Source of the DNA: Inhella proteolytica
GTDB taxonomy: Bacteria; Pseudomonadota; Gammaproteobacteria; Burkholderiales; Burkholderiaceae_C
Assembly: GCF_016093275.1 (NCBI RefSeq)
Contig: NZ_JAEDAK010000012.1
Coordinates: 1 to 64,000 of the forward strand
Direction: 5' to 3'
Length of the DNA stretch: 64,000 nt
A program made the translations under genes and the position numbers. The notes below the pieces were generated by a model. It had not been told where the DNA came from. It searched no databases and worked only from the letters and a program-made list of their open reading frames with translations. Below are positions 38,201-48,421 of this stretch, piece after piece (position 1 is the stretch's first letter; every line of letters begins with the position of its first letter).

Positions 38201-41200
38201 CGGGAGAACGCCTTCAGCGAGTCCGACCTGCGCCTGCTGCAGACCCTGGCCAACGCCACCAGCGTGGCGCTGGAAAACGCCCGGCTGTTTGCCGAAACCC
38301 AGCGCCTCCTGAAGGAAACCGAGCAGCGCAACGCCGAACTGGCGGTGATCAACAGCATCCAGCAGGGCATCGCCGGCAGCCTGGAGTTCCAGGGCATCGT
38401 GGCCCTGGTGGGCGACACCCTGCGCGAGGTGCTGAAGGTGCGCGACCTGAGCATCGAATGGTTCGACGAGAAGAACGCGTTGCTGCAGGCGCTGTACGCC
38501 TACGAACATGGCCAGCCTCTGCAACCGGAGGCGCCCTGCCCGCTGAGTGAACGACCTGGCTTCATGCGCATGTTGCAAAGCCGCGCGCCCTCGGTGTTGA
38601 ACAGCGTCGCAGAGCAGGAGCAGGGCGGGGTCATCGTGCTGCCCGGCACCGACCGGTCGCTCAGCGTGGCCTTCATCCCCATCATTGCCAGCGACCGGGT
38701 GATCGGCCGGCTGACGGTCGAAAACCATGAGCGCGAGAACGCCTTCGGCGCGGCCGACGTGCGTCTGCTGCAGACGGTGGCGACGTCGATGGGCGTGGCC
38801 CTGCAAAGCGCGCGTCTGTTCGACGAAACCCAGCGCCTTTTGAAGGAGACCGAGCAGCGCGCCGCCGAGCTGGCGGTGATCAACAGCATCCAGCAGGGCA
38901 TTGCCGGCAGCCTGGACTTTGCCGGCATCGTCGAGCAGGTGGGCGAGCGCCTGCGGGAGGTGCTGCGCACGACCGACATGAGCATCAGCTGGTACGACTG
39001 GGAGAGCCGGTCCTATCAGACCTTGTACATGATCGAGCACGGCCAGCGCCTGCGGCAGTTGGAGGGTGACCTGCAGCCGATGCGGCCGGGCGGCATTGCC
39101 GAAACCCTGGTGACCACCCGCCGGCACATCGTGCTGGGCGAGGCTGACATGGTCCAGTCCACCGCGCCAGGCACGGACATCGCGCGTTCCGGCCTGTGCA
39201 TGCCGCTGATCGTCGGCGAGCAGGTGGTGGGCGACATCATGCTGGAAGACCACCAGCGCGCCGACGCCTTTGGCGAGTCCGAGGTGCGGCTGCTGCAGAC
39301 CGTGGCCACGGCCCTGGGCATGGCCCTGCAGAACGCGCGCCTGTTTGCCGAGAACCAGCGCCAAGCCCGCGAGAGCGCGGCGCTGGCCGAGGTGGGCCGC
39401 GACATCTCCTCCACGCTGGACCTGGGCACCGTGATGCAGCGCATTGCCGAGCACGCCCGCGAGCTGCTGGGGGCGGACGACAGCGCGATCTTCCTGCCCG
39501 AGGTCGATGCGGACAGCGGGACCGAGTGCTACCGCGCCATCGTCGCGGTGGGCGGCATCGCCGAGCAGATCCGCCACACCGTGGTGCGGCCGGGGCAGGG
39601 GGTGATCGGCAGCATCATCCAGAACGCCCGCGCCGAGTGCATCAACGACACCAGCGCCGACCCGCGCGCGGTGCAGATCGAGGACACGCCGCAGAACGCG
39701 GACGAACGCCTGATGGTGGCGCCGCTGATTGCCCGTGGCGCGGTGCGCGGCGCCATGGCGGTGTGGCGCACCGGGGGCGAGCCCTACAGCCCGCAGGCGC
39801 TGGAGTTTCTGCAGGGGCTTTCCTTGGCGGCGGCGGTGGCGCTGCGCAACGCCCAGCTGTTCGAGGAGGCGGCGGCGGCCAAGGCGCAGGCGGAAAAGGC
39901 CAACGAGGCCAAGAGCGCCTTCCTGGCCACCATGAGCCACGAGATCCGCACGCCGATGAACGCGGTGATCGGCATGAGCGGGCTCTTGCTGGACACGCCG
40001 CTGAACGCCGAGCAGCGCGACTTTGCGCAGACCATCCGCGACAGCGGCGACGCCCTGCTGACCATCATCAACGACATCCTGGACTTTTCGAAGATCGAGG
40101 CCGGGCACATGGAACTGGAGACCCAGCCCTTCGAGCTGCGCGAATGCGTGGAGTCGGCGCTGGATCTCGTGGGCGCGCGGGCGGCCGAGAAGCATCTGGA
40201 CCTGGCCTACGTGTTCGAGGGCGAGCTGCCCCTGGCCGTACGCGGCGATGTGACGCGGCTGCGCCAGATCCTCTTGAACCTGCTGTCCAACGCCGTGAAG
40301 TTCACCGAGTCCGGCGAGGTGGTGCTGAGCGTGCGGGCGGTGGACGGGGGCCTGCACTTCACGGTGCGCGACACCGGCATCGGCCTGAGCCCCGAGGGCA
40401 AGGCGCGCCTGTTCCAGAGCTTCAGCCAGGCCGACAGCAGCACCACGCGCAAGTACGGCGGCACCGGCTTGGGCTTGGTGATCAGCAGGAAGATGGCCGA
40501 GCTGATGGGCGGCGCGATGTGGGCCGAGAGCCCGGGCTTGGGGGCGGGGGCGAGCTTTCACTTCACCGTGAAGCTGCCGGCGGCCCAGCCGCCCAAGGAA
40601 GCGCGCCGCGAGCTGCTGGGCCCGCAGCCGGCGCTCAAGGGGCGGCGCCTGCTGGTGGTGGACGACAACGCCACCAACCGCCGCGTGCTGGCCCTGCAGG
40701 CCGCCAAATGGGGCCTGGTGCCACAGGACTTCGACGGCGGTGCGGCGGCGCTGGCGGGCCTGGGCGATACGCCCTTTGACCTCGCCATCCTGGACATGCA
40801 CATGCCGGGCATGGATGGTTTGGTGCTGGCCCAGCGCCTGAAGGCGCTGCGCCCGGCGCTGCCGCTGGTGTTGTTCAGCTCGCTCGGGCGCAAGGAAGTG
40901 GGCGAGCAGGCGGGGCTGTTTTCCGCCTACCTGCACAAGCCGCTGCGCCAGAGCCAGCTGTTCGACACCCTGGTGACCCTGCTGGAGGGCCAGGGGGTGC
41001 GTGTGCCGGCGGTGGCCGAGCGCCCGCAGCTGGACCCGAAGATGGCGCAGACGCACCCGCTGCGCATCCTGCTGGCCGAAGACAACGTGGTGAACCAGAA
41101 GCTGGCGCTGCGCCTCTTGAGCCAGATGGGCTACCGGGCCGACCTGGCGAGCAACGGCATCGAGGCCATCGAAAGCCTGGCGCGCCAGCCCTATGACGTG

Positions 41201-41455
41201 GTGCTGATGGACGTGCAGATGCCCGAGATGGACGGCCTGGAGGCCAGCCGCCACATCACCGCCAAGTGGGGGCCGCAGGAGCGGCCTCGCATCGTGGCCA
41301 TGACCGCCAACGCCATGCAGGGCGACCGCGAGGCCTGCATGGCGGCGGGGATGGATGATTACGTGACCAAACCGATCCGGGTCGAGGCCCTGGTGCAGGC
41401 CCTCGGGCGCTGCTCCCCGGCCCGGCCCGCCACCCAGGAGGACGACCGGCCATGA
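35273..41455 (+). CDS. Giant hybrid histidine kinase with TPR and six GAF domains
   Basis: This protein of 2060 aa is cytosolic. Residues 1-470 are TPR-like helical repeats. A divergent GAF follows (about 496-640), then a short coiled coil and five GAFs (about 683-825, 861-1003, 1040-1180, 1216-1355, 1383-1530); all but the last share the repeated linker helix. The core has H1556 in [10 protein letters not shown], an HATPase (about 1655-1770), and two receivers with D1841 and D1980. As in its neighbour there is no HPt domain. It starts inside the previous gene (ATGCCTGA overlap) and ends in an ATGA overlap with the HPt gene, so all four proteins should be made together. The TPR part may dock a partner, as in the TPR-GGDEF protein nearby. 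Confidence 0.95.
39899..41390 (+). repeat. Kinase-receiver core repeated from the previous gene (copy 2)
   Basis: This is the partner of 33737-35245. It encodes HisKA, HATPase and both receivers with the same motifs in the same order ([52 protein letters not shown]). The GAF parts upstream are more divergent, so the outputs match while the inputs differ. Confidence 0.8.
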
Positions 41456-41802
41456 GTGACACGCGAGAACTGATCGACGGGGAAACGTTTGCCGAGCTGC
41501 AGCAGACGGCCGGTGCGGAGTTCGTAACCGAGCTGGTGGGCACCTTCCTGGAGGAGGCGCCGCGCATGCTGGCCGCGCTGCGCACGGCCCTGGCCCGGGA
41601 CGACGCCCAGACCTTCCGGCGCACCGCGCATTCCATCAAGAGCAACAGCCTGTCCTTCGGCGCCCAGCCCCTGGCCGAGGCGGCGCGTGCGCTGGAGCTG
41701 GGCGGCCTGCCGGTCGAGCCCGCGGCGCTGGACGCGCTGGATGCGCTCTACCAGCGCAGTGCGGCCGCCCTGCAGGAGCTGCGCCATGGCCGCCGGCCTT
41801 GA
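41452..41802 (+). CDS. Free histidine phosphotransfer (HPt) protein
   Basis: This protein of 116 aa is a four-helix HPt domain with the phosphorylated His60 in [15 protein letters not shown]. Neither of the two hybrid kinases upstream carries an HPt, so this protein can take phosphate from their receivers and pass it on, most simply to the receiver-cyclase encoded next. The ATG overlaps the kinase stop. The 3' end overlaps the cyclase gene by 17 nt, which supports matched synthesis. Confidence 0.92.
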   Translation: MSDTRELIDGETFAELQQTAGAEFVTELVGTFLEEAPRMLAALRTALARDDAQTFRRTAHSIKSNSLSFGAQPLAEAARALELGGLPVEPAALDALDALYQRSAAALQELRHGRRP

Positions 41803-42829
41803 GGGGCGGCCGGCGCGCCTGCTGCTGGCCGAGGACAACAAGGTCAACCGCCTGCTGCTGACGCGCAATCTGGAGATCCAGGGCCATCAGGTGACCTGCG
41901 CCGAGAACGGCCGCGTGGCGCTGGAGCTGCTGCAGCGCGAGCCCTTCGACCTGCTGCTGCTGGACATGGAGATGCCCGAGCTCGACGGCTTCGGTCTGCT
42001 GGAGCGCCTGCGCGCCGACCGCCAGCTGCGCGACCTGCCGGTCATCATCACCAGCGCGCTCGAAGGCCTGGCCCATGTGGTGCGCTGCATCGAGCTCGGA
42101 GCAGAGGACTACCTGCCCAAGCCCGTCAACCCCGTGCTGCTGAAGGCGCGCATCGGCTCCAGCCTGGAGAAGAAGCGCCTGCGCGACCAGCAGAAGGAGC
42201 TCATCCGCCGCTTCGCCACGCGCGAGGTGGCCGAGGACCTGCAGGACAGCGGTTTTTCACTCGGCGGCCGTCATGTGCAGGGCACGGTGATGTTTGCCGA
42301 CATCCGCGGCTTCACACGCATGGTGGACACGCAGGCGCCCGAGGAAAGCATCGAGCTGCTGAACACCTACTACACGCTGATGTTCGACGCCATCAGCGGC
42401 CAGGGCGGGGTGGTGAACCAGATGATCGGCGACGGCCTGATGGCCATCTTCGGCGCGCCCCTGCCGCTGGCCCAGCCGGCACGCGCCGCCGCGCGCGCCG
42501 CGCAGGACATGCTGGAGCTGATCCAGCTCTACAACGCCGAGCGCGCGGCCGAGGGCAAGGCGCCGATCGCGATCGGTATCGGCATCGCCAGCGGCGCCAT
42601 GATTGCCGGCTACACCGGCACCCAGCAGCGCGCCACCTACACCTGCATCGGCAGCACCGTGAACCTGGCCGCGCGCCTGGAGGCCCATACGAAGCAGACC
42701 GCCTTCAGCGTGCTGCTGGACGCACCGACCGCCCAGGCCCTGGTGCCGGAGTTCCGCACCGAGGAGCTCGGGCCGCTGGCCTTCAAGGGCCTGGCCGAGC
42801 CGGTGCCGACGTTTGCGCTGCTGCTATAG
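41786..42829 (+). CDS. Response regulator with class III adenylate/guanylate cyclase output
   Basis: This protein of 347 aa has a receiver domain (about 10-125; D60 in LLLLDMEMPELDG, Lys in YLPKP), a linker helix with RRFATREVAEDL, and a class III cyclase domain (about 160-345). Metal-binding Asp are D172 (MFADIRGFT) and D216 (IGDGLMAIFG); the transition-state pair N293/R297 is in STVNLAARLE. The purine-specifying Lys of classic adenylate cyclases is Gln212 here (VVNQMIGDG), with T286 at the second specifying position, so ATP use is likely but not certain. AGGAG lies 7 nt before the ATG. As the last gene of the kinase operon it is the likely output of the phosphorelay. The end is 7 bp from the convergent metW. 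Confidence 0.93.
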   Translation: MAAGLEGRPARLLLAEDNKVNRLLLTRNLEIQGHQVTCAENGRVALELLQREPFDLLLLDMEMPELDGFGLLERLRADRQLRDLPVIITSALEGLAHVVRCIELGAEDYLPKPVNPVLLKARIGSSLEKKRLRDQQKELIRRFATREVAEDLQDSGFSLGGRHVQGTVMFADIRGFTRMVDTQAPEESIELLNTYYTLMFDAISGQGGVVNQMIGDGLMAIFGAPLPLAQPARAAARAAQDMLELIQLYNAERAAEGKAPIAIGIGIASGAMIAGYTGTQQRATYTCIGSTVNLAARLEAHTKQTAFSVLLDAPTAQALVPEFRTEELGPLAFKGLAEPVPTFALLL

Positions 42830-42836
42830 ACCGTGA

Positions 42837-43403
42837 TCAGGCGCGCTGGATGACGAACACGGCGACCGGGCAGCGCCAGTTGGCGCCGCGGTCGATGCGC
42901 TGCTCGCCCTGCAGGCCGAAGCTGTCCAGCACGCGGATGCCCAGGCGCTCGCACAGCAGCGCGAAGTCGGCGTGCGTGCCGACGCGGATGTTGGGGGTGT
43001 CGTACCACTGGTAGGGCAGGGTGCGCGTCACCGGCATGCGGCCGGCCAGCACCTGCAGGCGGTTGGGCCAGTGCGCGAAGTTGGGGAAGCTGACCACGCC
43101 GATGCGGCCCACGCGCACGGTCTCGCGCAGCATCGCTTCGGCATGGCGCACCTGCTGCAGGGTCTGCAACTGCAGCACGACGTCGAAGCTCTGGTCCTTG
43201 AACATCGCCAGGCCTTTTTCCAGGTCCAGCTGCAGCACATTGACGCCGCGCTCGGCGCAGGCCAGCAGCTTGGCGTCGTCCAGCTCCACGCCATAGCCGC
43301 TGCAGGCCTTGTCGCGGATCAGGCGATCCAGCAGCTCGCCGCTGCCGCAGCCCAGGTCCAGCACGCGGCTGCCCTGGGGCACCAGATCGAGGATGGCTTT
43401 CAT
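42837..43403 (-). CDS. metW: MetW, methionine biosynthesis methyltransferase-like protein
   Basis: This protein of 188 aa has the SAM-binding motif [15 protein letters not shown] near the start, then YGVELDD, the MetW segment [15 protein letters not shown] and [10 protein letters not shown]. MetW works with MetX in homoserine acylation in proteobacteria. Its ATG lies in an ATGA overlap with the metX stop, the usual metXW order. The ATG at 43403 is clear from homology; the frame upstream shadows metX. Confidence 0.93.
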   Translation of the reverse strand: MKAILDLVPQGSRVLDLGCGSGELLDRLIRDKACSGYGVELDDAKLLACAERGVNVLQLDLEKGLAMFKDQSFDVVLQLQTLQQVRHAEAMLRETVRVGRIGVVSFPNFAHWPNRLQVLAGRMPVTRTLPYQWYDTPNIRVGTHADFALLCERLGIRVLDSFGLQGEQRIDRGANWRCPVAVFVIQRA

Positions 43404-44533
43404 GCGCGCACCTCCCGGGCGATGTGGTTGAAGCGGTGGCGCAGCAGCTGGTGGTAGCGCGGGTCTTCGAGCAGGAAGGCATCGTGCCCGTGCGGGGCGT
43501 CGATCTCGGCGTAGCTGACGTCCAGGTTGTTGTCGAGCAGGGCCTGCACGATCTCGCGCGAGCGCGCCGGCGAGAAGCGCCAGTCGGTGGTGAAGCTGGC
43601 GACCAGGAATTTGCAGCGTGCCTGCGCAAAGGCAGGCGCGAGCGCGCCGCCGAACTCGGCCGCGGGGTCGAAGTAGTCGAGCGCGCGCTGGATCAGCAAA
43701 TAGCTGTTGGCGTCGAAGTAGCCGGCGAATTTGTCGCCCTGGTGGCGCAGATAGCTCTCGATCTGGAACTCGACCTCCTGGGTGGAGAACAGCGGCGTCT
43801 CGGCGCGGCGTTCGCGGCCGAACTTGGCGTCCATCACGTCGTCGCTCAGGTAGGTGATGTGGCCCAGCATGCGCGCCACCTTCAGGCCGCGCGCCGGCAG
43901 CACGCCGTGCTCGTAGTAGTGGCCGCCGTGGAAGTCGGGGTCGGTGACGATGGCGCGCCGCGCCACCTCGTTGAAGGCCAGGTTCTGCGCCGAGAGGCAG
44001 GGCGCGGTGGCGATGGCCAGGCAGTGGCGCAGGCGCTCGGGGTGGCGCATGGCCCAGGAGAGGGCCTGCATGCCGCCCAAAGAACCCCCCAGCACGGCGG
44101 CGAGCTGCGTGATGCCGAAGTGATCGACCACGCGGGCCTGGGCATCGACCCAGTCCTCCACCGTCACGACCGGGAAGTCCGCCCCCCAGGCCTTGCCGGT
44201 GGCGGGGTTGGCGTGCATGGGCCCGGTGGAGCCGAAGCAGGAGCCGAGGTTGTTGACGCCGATGACGAAGAAGCGGTCGGTGTCGAGCGGCTTGCCGGGG
44301 CCGATCAGGTTGTCCCACCAGCCGATGGCGCCGTCTTTCGCCACACCGGCCACATGGTGGCTGGCGTTCAGCGCGTGGCAGACCAGCACCGCATTGCTCT
44401 TGGCGGCGTTGAGCTGGCCGTAGGTCTCGACCTTCAGTTCGTAGGGGCCGAAGGCGCTGCCGCCGCGCAGCGGCAGCGGGGTGTCAAAGCGCAGGGTTTG
44501 TGGCTGCACCTGGCCCAGGGAGGCTGAGGGCAT
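43400..44533 (-). CDS. metX: MetX, homoserine O-acyltransferase (succinyl- or acetyl-)
   Basis: This enzyme of 377 aa is an alpha/beta-hydrolase with nucleophile S151 in [10 protein letters not shown], Asp in TTDWRFSP and His in HGHDAFLLE. It acylates homoserine at the first step of methionine synthesis. Many proteobacterial MetX enzymes use succinyl-CoA rather than acetyl-CoA; that choice cannot be settled by eye. The ATG at 44533 has GGAG 7 nt upstream; an in-frame ATG at 44551 falls inside the terminator-like hairpin and is rejected. Expression is controlled by the SAM-II riboswitch in the leader. Confidence 0.95.
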   Translation of the reverse strand: MPSASLGQVQPQTLRFDTPLPLRGGSAFGPYELKVETYGQLNAAKSNAVLVCHALNASHHVAGVAKDGAIGWWDNLIGPGKPLDTDRFFVIGVNNLGSCFGSTGPMHANPATGKAWGADFPVVTVEDWVDAQARVVDHFGITQLAAVLGGSLGGMQALSWAMRHPERLRHCLAIATAPCLSAQNLAFNEVARRAIVTDPDFHGGHYYEHGVLPARGLKVARMLGHITYLSDDVMDAKFGRERRAETPLFSTQEVEFQIESYLRHQGDKFAGYFDANSYLLIQRALDYFDPAAEFGGALAPAFAQARCKFLVASFTTDWRFSPARSREIVQALLDNNLDVSYAEIDAPHGHDAFLLEDPRYHQLLRHRFNHIAREVRA

Positions 44534-44542
44534 GGGGAACTC

Positions 44543-44587
44543 CAAAAACAAAACCGGCGCCGCTGGTCGAGATGCGGACGCCGGTTT
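44543..44587 (-). terminator. Terminator-like hairpin in the metX leader
   Basis: On the minus strand, AAACCGGCG (44587-44579) pairs with CGCCGGTTT (44559-44551) over 9 bp with a 19-nt loop. TGTTTTT follows at once. This is an intrinsic-terminator shape between the SAM-II aptamer and metX. The CTCC just before the stem can also pair with the GGAG ribosome site, so the leader could act on both transcription and translation. Confidence 0.6.
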
Positions 44588-44593
44588 CGGAGT

Positions 44594-44647
44594 CCCTCTT
44601 TAGCGGCATTTATTGAGCGCCCGCAATCTGGTTCAAATCGGCGCTGA
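44594..44647 (-). ncRNA. SAM-II (SAM-alpha) riboswitch upstream of metX
   Basis: On the minus strand the leader has the hallmarks of the SAM-II class in order: an AGCGCC/GGCGCT stem (P1) around GATTTGAACC..ATTGCG, then AATAAATG, then GCTAAAGAGGG at the 3' end, which forms the H-type pseudoknot. It lines up by eye with the metX SAM-II element whose structure is known. Binding of S-adenosylmethionine should lower metX-metW expression. The aptamer lies about 60 nt before the metX ATG. Confidence 0.9.
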
Positions 44648-44648
44648 A

Positions 44649-44673
44649 GGGCGGCATCTTAACGAGGCCGCCC
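44649..44673 (-). terminator. Hairpin after sppA
   Basis: On the minus strand, GGGCGGC and GCCGCCC form a 7-bp stem with an 11-nt loop, 11 nt after the sppA stop and just before the SAM-II aptamer. It lacks a U-tract. It may separate sppA from the metX transcript. Confidence 0.35.
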
Positions 44674-44684
44674 GGGTTTGGGGC

Positions 44685-46559
44685 TCAAGGGGCCGTGCAC
44701 AGGCAGTGCACATGCACGCTGCCGGGCAGCTTGGCGTGCCCCGGCGCGGCCTGCTGGGCCTCGGTGAGCCAGCTCAGCTCGGCCGCCGCTTCGCGCATCG
44801 GCGCGGGCAGGCGTGGCAGGTCCAGCGCCGTGCGCACCCAGGCGGCGGCGTGGGCGGCCTGGCTGCTGCCGAAGTCCTCCACCACGCGGGCCATGAAGCT
44901 GCGTTCCTTCTCCACATACTGCACTGCCGGCTTGCCCTCCAGCTTGGCGCGCTTGGCGGCGGCGGCAATGGCATCGTCCAGCAGGCCCAGGCGGTCCACC
45001 AGGCCCACTTCCAGCGCCTGCTGGCCCGTCCACACACGGCCCTGGGCCACGGCGTCGATCTGCTCGGGCGTTTTCTTGCGCGCCGCGGCGGTCTTGGCGA
45101 CGAAGTCGATGTAGATGCGGTTGATGCCGGCCTGCACGGCCTGGGCCACACGCGGGTCGAGCGGGCGGCGCGGGTCGCCGGCGCCCACCAGCCAGGTGGT
45201 GGCCACGCCGCCGGTGTGCACGGGCAGCTTCTCGAGCAGCTTGTCGGCGGTGGGCAGCATGCCGAACACGCCGATCGAGCCGGTGATGGTGCTGGGGTGG
45301 GCGATGACCTCGTCGGCATCCATGCTGACCCAGTAGCCGCCCGAAGCGGCCACGTCGCCCATCGAGATGACCACCGGCTTGCCGGCCTTGCGCGTCAGTT
45401 CCAGTTCGCGGCGGATCAGGTCGCTGGCGAAGGCCGAGCCGCCGGGCGAGTTGACGCGCAGCACCACGGCGGCGACGTTCTTGTCCTCGCGCGCCTGGCG
45501 CACCAGGGCGGCGGTGCTGTCGCCGCCCACGCGGCCGGGGTTGGCGCTGCCGTCGACGATCTCGCCCTCGGCCACCACCACGGCCACATGCTTGCCGTGC
45601 ACCGGCTTTTCCTTGGCGTGCGCCAGGTATTGCTTGAAGTCGACGCGGCGGAAGCTGTGGCCCTTCTCGTCCTTGGCGCCGCGCTCCATCAGCAGGGCGC
45701 GCACTTCGTCGCGGTTCTTGATGCCGTCCACCAGCTTGGCCTGCAGGGCCAGTTGGGCGGTGTCGCCCTTGAGCTCGGTCATGCGCGCCGGGAGGGTCTC
45801 GATGTAGGTGGTGACGGCACCCTTCTCCAGCTTGCGCGCGGCCTCCACGCCGGCCAGGTAGCGCTGCCACAGGTCGCCATAGAGCGCGCCTTCGCTCTCC
45901 TTGGTGGCGTCCGAAGGCCCATTGGTGAAGTAGGGCTCGCCGAAGTTCTTGTACTTGCCCGCGCGCAGCACATTGGCGCTGACGCCGACGCGCTCGAACA
46001 GGTCCTTGTAGTAGTTGCGGTAGCGGCCGAAGCCTTCCAGCAGCACCATGCCCATGGGGTGCAGGTAGATCTCGTCGGCTTGGGACGCGAGCTGGTAGCC
46101 GCGCTGGTCGAAGCCGTCGCCATAGGCCACGATCTTCTTGCCGCTCTTCTTGAACTCGGTCAGTGCGCGCTGCAACTCGTGCAGGCCGGCCTGGCCACCG
46201 CCGGCAAAACCGTTCAGGTCCAGCAGCAGCTGGCTGATCTTGGCGTCCTGGGCGGCATGCTTGAGCACGCGCAGCACGTCGCGCAGCTGGGTCTGGTCGG
46301 TGTCGCTGCCGCGCAGCTCGGCCTCCAGGCGCTCACGCGGGCTGCCGGAATGCTGCTCCACCAGGCGGCCTTGCAGGTTCAGTACCAGCGTGGTCTTGTC
46401 CTGCAGCGGCTCGGGGTCGCGCTTGAGCAGGGCCGAGACCAGCGCGATGAGGATCAGCAGCCACAGCAGGTTGAAGACGAAGCGGCGGCTGGTGTCCAGC
46501 CAGGCCCAGGCGCGGGCGATGAAGCGCCCGACGGGCGCGAGTACGGACTTGATGGCCAT
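44685..46559 (-). CDS. sppA: SppA, signal peptide peptidase (long form)
   Basis: This protein of 624 aa has one N-terminal membrane anchor (about 27-46) and two S49 protease repeats, the long form as in E. coli SppA. The Lys base lies in GKYKNFGEPY (201-210) and the nucleophile is S406 in GDVAASGGYW. It cleaves remnant signal peptides in the membrane with its active site outside. AAGGGA lies before the ATG. The C-terminus has a His/Cys tail (HVHCLCTAP) with no known role. It is upstream of metX on the same strand but separated by the riboswitch leader. Confidence 0.93.
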   Translation of the reverse strand: MAIKSVLAPVGRFIARAWAWLDTSRRFVFNLLWLLILIALVSALLKRDPEPLQDKTTLVLNLQGRLVEQHSGSPRERLEAELRGSDTDQTQLRDVLRVLKHAAQDAKISQLLLDLNGFAGGGQAGLHELQRALTEFKKSGKKIVAYGDGFDQRGYQLASQADEIYLHPMGMVLLEGFGRYRNYYKDLFERVGVSANVLRAGKYKNFGEPYFTNGPSDATKESEGALYGDLWQRYLAGVEAARKLEKGAVTTYIETLPARMTELKGDTAQLALQAKLVDGIKNRDEVRALLMERGAKDEKGHSFRRVDFKQYLAHAKEKPVHGKHVAVVVAEGEIVDGSANPGRVGGDSTAALVRQAREDKNVAAVVLRVNSPGGSAFASDLIRRELELTRKAGKPVVISMGDVAASGGYWVSMDADEVIAHPSTITGSIGVFGMLPTADKLLEKLPVHTGGVATTWLVGAGDPRRPLDPRVAQAVQAGINRIYIDFVAKTAAARKKTPEQIDAVAQGRVWTGQQALEVGLVDRLGLLDDAIAAAAKRAKLEGKPAVQYVEKERSFMARVVEDFGSSQAAHAAAWVRTALDLPRLPAPMREAAAELSWLTEAQQAAPGHAKLPGSVHVHCLCTAP

Positions 46560-46653
46560 GGGAATCCCTTGGAAGCGGCGCGGGATTCTAGGGAGCGGGC
46601 GCCCTGCGGCCGCGGCCTAGCATCCGCCGCACCCCCGCGCCCGGAGCCGCCCC

Positions 46654-48315
46654 ATGCAGCAGTTGCTGAAGTCCCTGAACCGGCAGTTCCCGCTGCGCTA
46701 CCTGGCCTGGTTGGGCTGCGGCTTCGGGCTGGCCTTCACGGCCTTCACCTGGGTCATTGGCGCGCAGGGCAGCTGGCTGGCGCTGACCTTCGCCGCACTG
46801 GTGCTGCTGGGCCTGCGCGACGTGCTGCAGACCAAGCGTGCGGTGCTGCGCAACTACCCGGTCATCGGCCACCTGCGCTTCTTCCTGGAGTTCATCCGCC
46901 CGGAGATCCGCCAGTACTTCATCGAGAGCGACAACGAGGCCGTGCCGTTCTCGCGCCAGCAGCGCTCGCTCGCCTACCAGCGCGCCAAGGGCGACCCCGA
47001 CAAGCGCCCCTTCGGCACCCAGCTGGACGTGAGCGCCGGCGGCTACGAGTGGATCAATCACTCGCTTCTGCCCACGGCGATCGCCTCGCACGACTTCCGC
47101 ATCACCGTGGGCGAGGGCCGTGCGCAGCCCTACTCGGCCTCGGTGTTCAACATCTCGGCCATGAGCTTCGGCTCGCTCTCGGCCAATGCCATCAAGGCGC
47201 TCAACGCGGGCGCCAAGAAGGGGGGCTTTGCGCATGACACCGGCGAAGGCTCGATCAGCGTGCACCACCGCGTGCATGGCGGTGACCTGATCTGGGAGAT
47301 CGGCTCGGGCTACTTCGGATGCCGCAACGATGACGGCACGTTCAACGCCGAGAAGTTCAGTGCCAATGCGCGCGAGCCGCAGGTCAAGATGATCGAGATC
47401 AAGCTGAGCCAGGGCGCCAAGCCCGGCCATGGAGGGGTGCTGCCGGGGGCGAAGGTGACGCCCGAGATCGCCGCCGCGCGCGGCGTGCCGGTGGGGGTGG
47501 ACTGCAACTCGCCGGCCGCGCACTCGGCCTTCGGCACGCCCAGCGAGCTGATGCACTTCATCCAGCGCCTGCGCGACCTCTCCGGCGACAAGCCGGTCGG
47601 CTTCAAGCTCTGCATCGGCCACCCCTGGGAGTGGTTTGCGCTGTGCAAGGCGATGCTGAGCACCGGCATCACGCCGGACTTCATCGTCGTGGACGGCGGC
47701 GAGGGCGGCACCGGCGCGGCGCCGCTCGAGTTCACCAACCATGTGGGCACGCCGCTGCAAGAGGGCCTGCTGCTGGTGCACAACACCCTGATGGGCCTGA
47801 ATCTGCGCGACCGCATCGCCATCGGCTGCGCCGGCAAGGTGGTGTCGGCCTTCGACATCGCGCGCCTGATGGCCCTGGGCGCGGACTGGTGCAATGCCGC
47901 GCGCGGCTTCATGTTCGCGCTCGGTTGCATCCAGGCCCAGCACTGCCACACCGGCCACTGCCCCACCGGTGTCACCACCCAGGACCCGCTGCGCCAGCGC
48001 GCCCTGGTGGTGGGCGACAAGGCCGAGCGCGTCTACCGCTTTCACCACAACACCCTGTTCGCGCTGAAGGAGCTGGTGCAGGCGGCCGGCCTGAAGCACC
48101 CCAGCGAGATCACGGCAGCCCACATCGTGCGGCGCGTCAATGGGCAGGACGTGCGTCTGCTGGCCAATCTGCTGCCCTTCCTGGCGCCCGGCTGCCTGCT
48201 GCATGGCGATCTGCCGCATGCCGTCTACCAGGCCTACTGGCACCTGGCGACCCCGGACAGCTTCGCGCCCCAGGGCGCCCTGCCGGCCCAGCTGCACGGC
48301 CGGGCGCATTCCTGA
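46654..48315 (+). CDS. FMN-binding glutamate-synthase-family protein
   Basis: This protein of 553 aa has two N-terminal membrane helices (about 15-60) and a glutamate synthase central/FMN domain (about 120-500). The domain carries ISAMSFGSLSANAIKALNAGAKKGGF, GGVLPGAKVTPEIAAARG, VVDGGEGGTGAAPLEF and the Cys-rich ALGCIQAQHCHTGHCPTG, like the 3Fe-4S binding loop. It lacks the glutaminase domain of GltB, so it is a stand-alone FMN oxidoreductase of unknown substrate on the inner face of the membrane. GGAG precedes the ATG. It is divergent from sppA by 94 bp. Confidence 0.87.
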   Translation: MQQLLKSLNRQFPLRYLAWLGCGFGLAFTAFTWVIGAQGSWLALTFAALVLLGLRDVLQTKRAVLRNYPVIGHLRFFLEFIRPEIRQYFIESDNEAVPFSRQQRSLAYQRAKGDPDKRPFGTQLDVSAGGYEWINHSLLPTAIASHDFRITVGEGRAQPYSASVFNISAMSFGSLSANAIKALNAGAKKGGFAHDTGEGSISVHHRVHGGDLIWEIGSGYFGCRNDDGTFNAEKFSANAREPQVKMIEIKLSQGAKPGHGGVLPGAKVTPEIAAARGVPVGVDCNSPAAHSAFGTPSELMHFIQRLRDLSGDKPVGFKLCIGHPWEWFALCKAMLSTGITPDFIVVDGGEGGTGAAPLEFTNHVGTPLQEGLLLVHNTLMGLNLRDRIAIGCAGKVVSAFDIARLMALGADWCNAARGFMFALGCIQAQHCHTGHCPTGVTTQDPLRQRALVVGDKAERVYRFHHNTLFALKELVQAAGLKHPSEITAAHIVRRVNGQDVRLLANLLPFLAPGCLLHGDLPHAVYQAYWHLATPDSFAPQGALPAQLHGRAHS

Positions 48316-48421
48316 CAGCCAGCTGACGCGGGCGGGCATCCCCCAGGCCGGGTGGGCCCCCGGCTTGTGGGGTAGGGCGGCGCGGCCCCGCCGCACACAA
48401 TCGCGCACCCACCCGCCCACC

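Noticed and set aside
44613-47237. Plus-strand frame of 874 codons across sppA and the glutamate-synthase-like gene
   Set aside because: Antisense to sppA and out of frame with the real downstream gene, with no family resemblance.
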